Below are positions 55,571-64,000 of a stretch of 64,000 nucleotides of DNA, piece by piece. The position numbers were made by a program, and so were the translations under genes. Each line of letters opens with the position of its first letter. Positions within the stretch are counted from its first letter, which is position 1. Below the pieces are notes generated by a model that worked only from the letters and a program-made list of their open reading frames with translations, had not been told where the DNA came from and ran no database searches. Source of the DNA: Linum tenue (taxonomy: Eukaryota > Streptophyta > Magnoliopsida > Malpighiales > Linaceae). The stretch is from the NCBI GenBank assembly GCA_946122785.1, contig CAMGYJ010000008.1, positions 17,571,475 through 17,635,474 of the forward strand. The letters are read 5' to 3'.

Positions 55571-56620
55571 TTAATTTTTGTCTTTGTTTATAAAGTATTA
55601 ATTAATAAATAGATGGTATAAACGAAAAATTAACAAAACCCTTTTGATAAGCACTGATAAAATATATGATCTCCTACGCTCTATCAATAGAAACTATACA
55701 TGGACTACTAATTAAAGTCATTTACCAACTATTATATTAGAAATCTTTAGATGTGAACCTACTATATATAGCACTATGGACTAACAATATATAAAATCAT
55801 GCTCATGCGAAAAATAAAATGGTCTTGACAATCCTATATAGCATCCTCTTCATTGGTAATAAATGTGAAAATAGAAAATCAAGGTTGAAAAGTGGAAACT
55901 TAGGGAACCAATTAATCAGTGAACTAATTAGCATGAACATTACACGTACACACTTCTTTCTCTTTTTCAAAGTTCAACTGTCCATGAGACCATTTGTCAA
56001 TAAAAGATTCACATCTTCCATCCAAAACCAAAAGGCTCTAACCCAAACAAAGACTTTTCACTAAGTGTGTACACTTAAGGTGCAACTGATCAGACCCATA
56101 ATAACAAATCAATCTTTTACCTATATTCATTCTAACCAGCCACTGCAGGAATTGTCTATGTGTTCATGGTCGAGGCGATTGGATACCAAGATTACAATTT
56201 ACAGGTTTGATTGCCATCCCTTTGTGGGTTTCTATGATATTATGCCAGAACAAAATGCACATCTCCAACGAACAATTCCTTGTCTCTCGTGAGTAAGAGT
56301 TGGCAACAGTCAGGTTCATTCTGGACCGAATCGTATCGAATTGATATTTAAATCGAATTAGACCATATCAAATATATATTGTGATTCGATTTTGGTCCTA
56401 TGAATTATTATAAATATGAAGAAAAGATGGACCAAAACTAAATACGGACCGAACCGAATTAAATCAAATAGACCAAACATACTTTTGATCCGGTTATTGT
56501 CCTCATTTTTCCTTTGATTTTGATCCGATCGTATTTCAATACGATCCGGTTCTGGATCGAGTCGATCGGGTGCCCGTGCTGGGCTCGTGGCTCGCTCAGT
56601 GAAACCAAAAAATTCGTCGT
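55571..56620. other. AT-rich intergenic DNA
   Basis: No gene recognised. The first 170 bp match the flank of SKP1a. At 56310-56560 there is a patch of repeated GACCGAA and ATCGAATT words that could be an old MITE; no ends were identified. Confidence 0.4.
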
Positions 56621-56628
56621 TTCTCACA

Positions 56629-56904
56629 TAGGGATGGCAATCAAACCCATGTCCACGGTTGGTTTTGAATGAAGGTTGGGGTGCTTTTGCATCCATTATA
56701 AAAAAAAAAATCTACATGTAAAATATTCCATATTATAATGTTGGATGTACGGGGCGGGTATTAACCATGGGTACCCGAAACCCATGGGTATGGGGATGGG
56801 TTTGCAAAATCTTCCCCCGCATGGGTATGGAGCGGGTATGGGTATAGATATTTGAAAGCGGGGATGAGGATGGTTTAGGCAAACCCGCCCCATTGCCATC
56901 CCTA
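56629..56904. mobile_element. 276-bp hAT MITE upstream of the F-box gene
   Basis: Ends TAGGGATGGCAAT and ATTGCCATCCCTA are perfect inverse complements; the exact 8-bp duplication TTCTCACA is at 56621-56628 and 56905-56912. The interior has repeated GGGTATGGGTA words in both orientations. Confidence 0.93.
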
Positions 56905-56910
56905 TTCTCA

Positions 56911-57030
56911 CATCAGTAAAGGGGGTTAGGGTTTCACCAAAAAAGAAAAGGGGATTAGGGTTCTTCCGTGCATCAGTAAAGGGGGTTAGGGTTTCACCCC
57001 AAAAGAAAAGGGGATTAGGGTTCTTCCGTG
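56911..57030. repeat. 60-bp tandem duplication with telo-box motifs
   Basis: Units at 56911-56970 and 56971-57030 differ at two bases. Each contains GGTTAGGGTTTC (a telo-box, AAACCCTAA inverted) and GATTAGGGTTC. It ends about 90 bases before the F-box gene ATG, so it is likely promoter or leader. Confidence 0.93.
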
Positions 57031-57117
57031 CATCCATGGCAAAGCCCTCTGTCTCTTCCGCTTCACGATCAGGGAACCCGACTCTTGTGTGTTGATTCTG
57101 CGTAGCGAAGAGCCACG

Positions 57118-58625
57118 ATGAAGCGGCTCTGCGAGACGAATGCTAGTAGGATTGGCGGTCTTCCCGCTGAGGTGATTCGGCGCCTTCTGACGTTCCTGCC
57201 CGTGAAAGAGGCATCGAGAACCAGTCTCTTGTCAAGGGAATGGAGGCATCGCTGGAGAAGCATTCCTCAGCTTGTGTTCGATGACAGTTTTGCTCCGGCC
57301 CCTGAAAAGGGTGATTGTTCACCGGATGATGGCAAGTTTCTGATGCACATTTACGAAGCTCTGCTGCTCCATGAGGGGCCAATAACCAAGTTTGAGCTCG
57401 CTATTCCTGGACTTGGGCGCTGCCACCCTAAACTTGACCTCTTGATGCTTTACCTTTCCAGCAAAGGTGTCCAGGAGCTTACCCTTCTCTTTTCTGGGAC
57501 TGGTCGTTGCGGGCGATTGCATTCCGCCCTTTTCTCCGCCATTCATCTCAAGCGCCTAACACTGCAGCGTTGTAGATTCACTCCGCCATCTGGGTTCGAG
57601 GGATTTCCTAAGCTTACCCATCTCCAATTGGCGAATTTATGGTTGCCCCTCAATTTCTTTGAGCATGTCCTTCCCAAGTTCCCGCTGCTTGAAGAATTGA
57701 GGGTTTTACCAGGTTGTTACGGTTATAAAGAGCTTGCATTTGTAGCGCCTTCCCTAAAAGTGCTTTCATTTCACTCGACTCTTTGGAAATTATGCTTCAA
57801 GCATACCCCAGTTCTTTCAGTGGTATCAGTTTTAGACCCTGGCTTGTGTAACTATGCGGAAGACAACTTTGCGGACGATGTTCCGGATATGGTCCGCTTA
57901 TTTGAATCTCTCCCTGCACTTCAGCACCTCAATCTTGGAGTTGAATTACTGCTGGTAAGTTAATTGGCTTTCTGTGTGATTGTCCATTTGATGTTGCCGC
58001 TGCTAGCGTCTCTACACAATCTAATGCTGCTGCTGCTTTCCTCAGTCCCTTGCTGCTGCTCCACATGTCCCCTGCCAGCTTCCCACATCTCTCCGTAACT
58101 TGAAATTCCTCGAAATACCCCGCCTTCTGTTGGATAGGTTGCCACAGGCACAGGTTCTTGTTTGTCTAATCATGAGCTCGCCCAACCTGGAAACACTCAC
58201 CATTCGGGTAAGGTTCTGTGGCGAATCTCAAAACTTCTCGTGTGCTATGTATTTGTTCACTCTGTATCTTAAGATGCCGTTTATGAGTGCTTTTGTAGAT
58301 TGATGATGACAGTTATCATCCCCCTTCAGGGGTCATTGCTAACCTAGTGGAGTTGTTGGAAGCTGAGGACCACCCTGGAGTGTGCCGTCTTCAACATCTT
58401 AAGGAGTTTAACATTAGGGATAGCCGTGGTACACAAGTTGAGCTAGACCTGGTGAGGTTCGTACTTGCCACTGCCCCGCTACTTCATAGGATATCTGTTC
58501 TGCCTTTAAAGGAGTTATCCTCCAAAAAAGTTGTGAGGTTCTTGAAAGAGGTGACTTTATATAAGCGTATTTCTAAAGAAGCCGAGCTCAAATACCTCTG
58601 GGATGATGAGGTCGACAATTCGTAG
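57118..58625 (+). CDS. F-box/LRR/FBD protein (three exons)
   Basis: Would select targets for an SCF ubiquitin ligase by binding SKP1 through its F-box. Exons 57118-57954, 58046-58207 and 58299-58625, all phase 0 with GTAAGT/GTAAGG donors and CAG/TAG acceptors, giving 441 residues. The F-box is at residues 12-50 (ISGLP-like RIGGLPAEVIRRLLTFLPVK, SLLSREWRHRWRSIPQLVFD). Leucine-rich segments follow (VQELTLLFSGTG, LKRLTLQRCRFTPPSGFEGF, LEELRVLPG, LKVLSFHSTLWKL), and an FBD-like end (ELDLVRFVLATAPLLHRISV). Resembles the Arabidopsis At1g13570-type group. No lesions. The nearest convincing host gene is SKP1b, 2.1 kb upstream on the same strand; a functional link is not implied. Confidence 0.88.
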
Positions 58626-59080
58626 CTTTACGCTTTCACCTCTCTCGCCCTTTTGGATTGTTATACATGTTTTAATTATGTGAGGGTGCTTGAGCTGATT
58701 TAGTTGAAATGAGTTAGGTTTGAATGTATTGTTGATAGTTCTGACTCGTGACTCATTACTATTCTACTAGTCTAGCCTTACCTCTTTGTGTTTAGTTCCT
58801 TCCATGAGCATTGTTCCTTGACAAACAAGAAATCAACATACTGAGCACAGGATTGAAAAGATCATTTCAAAGGAAGTCTTTTGATTACTAGGGGGAATTA
58901 GGGATCCAACTCTGCCAATGATTTTGCTTGGCGATTGGAAAACCATTATCTAGTTGAGGGTGCGGAGGTGTCTGTAAAGGATGTTACTCTTTTCGTTGCT
59001 GCAATTTTGTGGATTCTGCTCTGATGGATTGATGTTTCATTCAACTGCGTATACAAGCTACCGTTTCATTTGATTGAATC
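58626..59080. other. 3' flank of the F-box gene
   Basis: No gene or element recognised; probably includes the 3' untranslated region. Confidence 0.4.
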
Positions 59081-59084
59081 ATGG

Positions 59085-59606
59085 TTGGAAAATGCACGCT
59101 TAATTTTATGCTCAGGCACCCCTAGGCGCATGGCAATGGCAAAACGCCACGCTTAGGGTTTCACGCCTAATTAGATACTGGAACACATCAATGAAGTAAG
59201 GCGACATATAAGTCTCACCTAAACATTACTAGATGGATCTAGGAAGTCAATATTAAAGGAGAAAATTCACGTTAACTACGAAATCAATTTTCTATATCAA
59301 TATTTTCAATAGCTCAAGAACGTTGTGAGCTATTGAGCTATGATTCTATAAATTCATGAGCTATGTTCTTGTCATTAAGTGTTGAGTAAGTTATTAATAA
59401 TTTTAACTAAAGTAAGGAAGTGTTAGATTATTATTTCATTTATCATGCAGTGTGAATAGCTATTTTTCTTCCAACACCTAAGCACGCTTACTCTACGCCT
59501 AAGCGAGCTAGGTGCTAGACAAAGGCTCAACGCCCGCCTTACGCCTAAGCGAGCTAGGTGCTAGACAAAGGCTCAACTCCCGCCTTACGCCTAACGCCTT
59601 TTGAAC
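59085..59606. mobile_element. Probable hAT-type MITE
   Basis: Left end CATGGTTGGAAAATGCACGC and inverted right end CAGGGTTCAAAAGGCGTTAG are similar, and GGCG/CGCC-rich words lie near both ends around an AT-rich core. No clear target duplication. It abuts the start of segment X copy 2. Confidence 0.4.
59495..59586. repeat. 46-bp tandem duplication
   Basis: Two near-identical units starting ACGCCTAAGCGAGCTAGGTG at 59495 and 59541. Confidence 0.92.
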
Positions 59607-59608
59607 CC

Positions 59609-61037
59609 TGGAATTTTGACATTTTTATTATAATTAACTTAAACAAAAAAGAAAAGGCACAAAAAATAATATTCATTAGGACAATATTAAGATGGGAAAT
59701 AAAATATCCTTCATCTTTTCTCCCTTTGTTTTCGTCTTCTTCTACGCCTCCTATCATTGATTAACATCCAAACCGTTGTCACCTCCCATCTCATAGCACA
59801 TCGGAGTTCAATAAAAGATTTGACAAAACTCGACAGTTATCACTCGATTGGATATGATGAAGGAGGAACAACCTATTCTATTGGGTTATAGGTATAATAT
59901 GCCCTCTACTATGACGTTTTATCAAACATGCCCCTCTACTATTTTTTACATCAAATATGCCCCTGTACTTTGAAAAAATTATCAAACATGCCCTTTTGTT
60001 AAAATTTCCATTAAAAAAATCGTCAATCGTGATTGAATTGAGATTTAGACGACCCGACATCGACAAATGGGAGGGAAAATGTCAGTTTTGTCCCCTATTT
60101 TATTTCCCTTGATCTTTTCAAAGTGAAATTATTTGAATGATTTGATTATACAAAAGAACCAAAAAGATTCTAAAGTGAATTTATTAGGGATATTTTAGTC
60201 ATTTGTGTCGCCCAAACTAAAGTTCGGCGTTGGTTAACGGTTTTTGGATTAAAATTTTAACAAAAGGGCATGTTTGATCAATTTTACAAACTACAGGGGC
60301 ATGTTTGATGTAAAAAATAGTAAAGGGGCATGTTTGATAAAACGTCATAATAGAGGGGCATATTATACCTATAACCCTACTCTATTCAAGGCGGAAGTTG
60401 CGCCGGCAAAACAAAAAAGCAAGTTGCACAAGCACCCTTCAATCTATATTACCATCTCACTGAATGATTCATAAGCACCCATCAATGAAATCTATGAATT
60501 TTCCTCATACCTTCACCCGAATTTAATTTCTTCTTTTTGCTATTGCAAGGATTTAGTAGAACAAAGTCATTTGTTTGTATGGATTGATATAGATATGAAC
60601 ACCACATTATTTCTGATGATATTGGATATGAGAATCTTAGAAGAGTTGAAGGGGTGGAGAGAAAGTCGAGGGAAGTAACGAGGAAATATTAGTGAACAGA
60701 CCCATAAATATCAATCCCGCTACATAATTTGCAAATCATTAGATGCTGGCTCAATTGGGGGGACGAAATGAAAGTTCCAATGTCAGTTCGATTGTGTGGA
60801 TTTCAATTGAGTTTTATCTGAAAAGCGAAAGTGATTGCTTGATTGGGTGGAACAAATGGAAGTAGAAGGTGTCAATTAGAAGATAGTGTGGGGTGTCAAT
60901 TGAGAAGATGGGGTGACATGTTTTTCATGACTCATGCGAACCAGAATAGATAAAGAACAAAATAGTTTTATTGGATTTTAGAATTTTTGTGCATGTTCAT
61001 TTAGGCGTGACGCTGATGGCGGATGTAGAGGGAGGGT
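59609..61037. repeat. Segment X, copy 2
   Basis: Matches 12641-13545 closely and runs without a break over the MULE-B target (GACGCTGATGGCGGATG near 61008-61024). Contains the MULE-type MITE at 59883-60377. No gene recognised. Confidence 0.9.
59883..60377. mobile_element. MITE related to MULE-1 (495 bp)
   Basis: Both ends start GGGTTATAGGTATAATATGC like MULE-1, with TIRs of about 170 bp made of CAAACATGCCCCT-type repeats. Target duplication TATTCTATT (59874-59882) and TACTCTATT (60378-60386), one mismatch; segment X copy 1 has the single unfilled site CTACTCTATTCAAGG near 12908. The interior is non-coding and shares nothing obvious with the transposase, so it is a deletion derivative or MITE needing a transposase in trans. 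Confidence 0.95.
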
Positions 61038-62434
61038 TGATACGCACGAAATTACACCACAATTAAACCCCAATTAGAGCCCAAGTTTTTAAACTCTAAT
61101 CGGGTGCAGTATAGGGCAAGTATTTAGATATCGACTCGAGCCGGTCCGTCTATCCCTACTTCCATTGTTGAAATCATTATCTAGCAACTAAACTTTGGTT
61201 TAAAAGGTTTGCTAATTGAAATGAAAGAAAACAAAGGTGATTGGGTTTGAAAACTCTTTTGTGGGAAAGTCACTAGAGTTTCGCTTGCCCCTAACCGCTA
61301 CCATGCTACGTGGATTGGAACGATTGCCTTGGGCACGTTAATCGTGAACCACAGAGGAAAGCGTATATGGTCGAAGACCACAGTCTCAATTGCTAAACCT
61401 AGGTGAGGATGAAAGATCGTGTCACTCGACCCTCTCGGTTTAGACAATCGGTAATCGACTTACTCCCCTCACTCAACTCTAAGGTTGGACGGTTTAACCA
61501 CGACTAATCGACTTGTTTAATTCAATATTGAGGGTTGCCATTACTCAACCTAGTTTAGGTGGCTTAGAAAGCGGAAGAAAAACCAACTCGATTGAGTCTC
61601 CCTTGAAAGGGGGATTTTTCTCTCTAAACTAGGCTAAGGTGGCAAATTAGATTACTAGCACCTAAATGCACAAACTTAGGGGTGCTAAGCACAATTATGC
61701 ACAATCCCTAGGATGTTAAGCACAAAACATGCACAACCCCTAAGTTGCTAAGCACAAGCATGCACAATCATGGTGAATAATGCCTCAAACATTGAAATGA
61801 ACAATACCCAATATCAATCATCCAAACCACATACAAGAAAACTACATGATAGAGTTAGGGTTTCACTACACCCAAGTGAAAGGAGGTCTACTCCATGGTA
61901 GAAGTGGGAAGAACAAAAGGAAAAAAGGTGGAAACCATCTTTGGGGATGCCTCCTCCCTTCTTGACCCTTGAGTTGAGCTTTCCTTGGAGAAATCTTCCC
62001 AAAAATATGTCTTGAAGCCAAACCCTAACCTTCTTCTTCCATTTGGTTCTGTTTCTCTCACTAGAATGCTGAAGAAGGTGTTTTCTCACAAAAGTGAGCT
62101 CTCCCTTCTCTCCTCCTTGCAGCTCAGCTTTTAAACCGGAGAAGAGTTGAGTTCACGGTCGTGAACCATCAAACGCGTCCGTGAACTCAAGGCGTGCGCC
62201 AAAACGTTCCGCATCACTCACGGGCAACTACTTGTGTTAACGGTCTTAGTGACCGTGAACTCACCTTGCGTCAGTAACCTTCAAATTGGATCTGGACGCC
62301 TCGCGATTCACGGTCAACTCCACTTCTTCATGGTCTTACATGACGGTGAACTCCTTCAATTAGCCGTGAACTGGCTCTTTTTCACCTCTTCTCCTGGTTT
62401 TCGATCCTTTTCACCTATCTTTCGAATCCGAGGC
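61038..62434. mobile_element. LTR-like block (solo or truncated LTR)
   Basis: Starts TGATACGCACGAAATTAC right after a purine run (GAGGGAGGGT) and interrupts segment X copy 2. No coding frames. Contains GCACAA/CTAAGCACAA repeats at 61670-61770 and many GGTCGTGAAC/ACGGTGAACTC words at 62150-62370. Appearance is of a Ty3 (Tat/Athila-like) LTR, but no CA end, no 5-bp duplication and no second copy were found. Confidence 0.4.
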
Positions 62435-62855
62435 CAGTGTTATTAAAGCCGAGCCGCTCGGCCCGCTCGGCCCGACCGGTAAAACCGCCACCCGATCACA
62501 AAATCGGTTTTATGTAGCGGTTGACGAGCGGCCGAGGCGGTTAACCGCTCGAGCCGATCGAGCCGCTCTTCCGGTTTTTGCAATTCAGCCTTAAATTTAA
62601 TTAAAAAAATTACAGAAAATTAAAAATTGAAATAAACCAAAAACGTCGGGCTCTCAAACTGAATCCTTATTTCCATTTCACAATTTCAAAGGAAAGAGAC
62701 GAGCTCTGATTAAGAATGTCCACTATTTATACTGATAACGTTTATTAGGTACCGGTTCTCTAACGATTTTTAAACGGTCTAATGTCGGTTGGACCACTAA
62801 AGTGCGAGCCGTTCGCATTACCGGGTCATACTCCGGTTCGGTTCTGACAACATTG
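62435..62855. mobile_element. hAT-type MITE with CCG-rich ends
   Basis: Ends CAGTGTTATTAAAGCCGAGC and, inverted, CAATGTTGTCAGAACCGAAC agree at most positions. Subterminal CCGCTCGG, GAGCCG and CGGTT words lie in both orientations; the centre is AT-rich. Flanking 8-mers (TCCGAGGC and ATTAGAGC) do not match well, so the duplication has decayed or the element replaced flanking DNA. Confidence 0.55.
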
Positions 62856-62867
62856 ATTAGAGCCGAC

Positions 62868-63240
62868 GTGGGAGGTTAAGTAATTTCCACCTCGGCTTGT
62901 CTTCAATATTTCTAACGACTCATTATTAATGTTTCTAGCAAAAAATGATGAGATTTTTTCAATAAATTCCTAAAAATGGTTATATTATAAATGACTATAT
63001 TTGTCACAAAGGTCAAAATTTTGGTTGTATAGATCTATTTATCATTTATTTTATCATCATTAGCTTTTTTAATGTAGATCTTGTTTAGTTTACAAATCCA
63101 AATTACTACGGAGCTCTGGCATAAAAAATTTATGATTTTTTTCCTTTTACAATTATGTCTTATATTATATTATATTATAATGTATGTTTGAAAATAGGAA
63201 AAATTGTTATTATGAATATTGAAGACATATAAAACTTTTA
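62868..63240. repeat. Segment X continuation, copy 2 (pre-SKP1 region)
   Basis: Matches 24930-25258 and then 31120-31211 continuously, so it lacks the LINE. It ends GACATATAAAACTTTTA, exactly where copy 1 runs on into the SKP1a promoter. Confidence 0.88.
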
Positions 63241-64000
63241 GGACTTTGCTACGGTGACATGCATGTCACGGTGACATGCACTTTTCGGTCGACCTCATAT
63301 AGGATCAGGTCGACCTAATCTGTTGTTTCAGTGTAAAAACAGTTTCATGGTGCCTACTTTGGAGATTCATATCTTACAATTGGCTAGATGGAAATTGGAG
63401 ATTAAATGCTTGTTTTGAAGCTGAAGTGTCCCTCTACACATTAAAGTACTTGAGAGCTCAATAGAAAGTCCACAAGACCATTTTTGAACCTGACCAAAAG
63501 GCTATGCCAAAATTGGAAAACTGCCTGAAAATGGCTAAGTCTGGCAACGTGTTTGTCAAGCCTACTTTGGAGCTCAATTTGAGAAGCATGGATGCGAGTC
63601 AAGTCCAGGGGCCTCTACCACATTAAATTACGTATTGTTTTATACAAAGGCAACGCATTGGATGAAAAATTGAATATCTTTAAGGCTTAAAACAAAAGGC
63701 TCAAAGTTGCTACGAAGGCTGTTTTCTAGCAGCTTGCTTGTGCTCGAAGTCTGCCAAAAAACAGCCTTCGTAGCAACTTCGACCCTTTTGTTTGAAGCCT
63801 TACAGATATCCAATCTTTCATCCAATGCCTTAAATTTGTATAAAAACATACCTAATTTAATGTGGTAGAGGCTCCTGGACTCGACTCGCATTCATGCTTC
63901 TCGAATTGAGCTCCAAAATAGCTCCAAAATAGCCATTTCTAGGCAGATTTCCAGTTTTGGCATAGCCTTTTGATGAGGTTCAAAAATGGTCTTCTAGACT
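63241..64000. mobile_element. Long-hairpin fold-back element, cut by the window edge
   Basis: The left arm starts GGACTTTGCTACGGTGACAT and runs to about 63725; the right arm starts about 63765 and leaves the window. Inverted matches include TTGCTACGAAGGCTGTTTT with its complement at 63767-63785, and GAACCTGACCAAAAGGCTAT with 63961-63981. The loop is only about 40 bp. Left flank AAAACTTTTA and the AAAACGTTA after the sister arm at 54174 suggest a 9-bp target duplication, i.e. a Mutator-type fold-back element. No coding frame. Confidence 0.88.

Noticed and set aside
56911..57030. Interstitial telomere sequence
   Set aside because: Only one or two TTAGGG units per 60-bp repeat, not a TTTAGGG array.
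54510..58625. Operon-like SKP1/F-box unit
   Set aside because: Separate promoters are evident (TATA before SKP1b, telo-box block before the F-box gene) with 2.1 kb of repeats between.

Overview
The window looks like nuclear DNA of a flowering plant, most likely a eudicot. Genes are intron-split with plant families (class II O-methyltransferase, SKP1, F-box/LRR/FBD), and most of the rest is nested plant transposable elements (Mutator-like, hAT, LINE/L1, Ty3 Athila/Tat-type LTR element). No bacterial, organellar, rRNA or tRNA features were recognised. I worked by eye, so family names are by recognition, not by search.

Layout. 1-7.5 kb: a plausible two-exon O-methyltransferase gene (minus strand) among small hAT-type MITEs and decayed fragments of a LINE RNase H and a hAT transposase. 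7508-12139: Mutator element MULE-1, with 173-bp terminal inverted repeats (TIRs), an exact 9-bp target duplication and a four-exon transposase gene. 12641-13554: a segment (X) duplicated at 59.6-61.0 kb. 13555-24793: MULE-B, a deleted Mutator element carrying a transposase gene and a plant-mobile-domain (PMD) gene, itself hit by a hAT MITE and by a 6.6-kb gag-only LTR retrotransposon. 25278-31076: a decayed L1-type LINE. 31.1-35.3 kb: SKP1 copy a, whose 5' leader is split by a 3.3-kb hAT element with an intact-looking transposase. 35742-47004: an 11.3-kb two-gene Mutator element (FAR1-type transposase plus a ULP1-like cysteine protease gene, i.e. Kaonashi-like) whose introns and spacers hold about 42 copies of a palindrome, TTACCATATGGTAA or a close variant. 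47386-53825: MULE-C, a fuller relative of MULE-B, truncated on the right. 53826-54174: one arm of a fold-back element. 54.2-55.6 kb: SKP1 copy b. 57.1-58.6 kb: a three-exon F-box/LRR/FBD gene. 59.6-63.2 kb: the second X segment, with a small MULE-1-related MITE, an LTR-like block and a hAT MITE. 63.24 kb to the edge: a long-hairpin fold-back element.

How it fits. The host DNA is a tandemly duplicated unit (X, then SKP1, then 3' flank), repeatedly opened by transposons. Three insertions have an empty site elsewhere in the window (MULE-B in X, the MULE-1-type MITE in X, the LTR element in MULE-B), which makes the boundaries firm. The fold-back arm before SKP1b and the fold-back element at 63.24 kb sit at the same ancestral site, so another SKP1 copy may lie just beyond the right edge. 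The most unusual signal is the palindrome family confined to non-coding parts of the 11.3-kb Mutator element.
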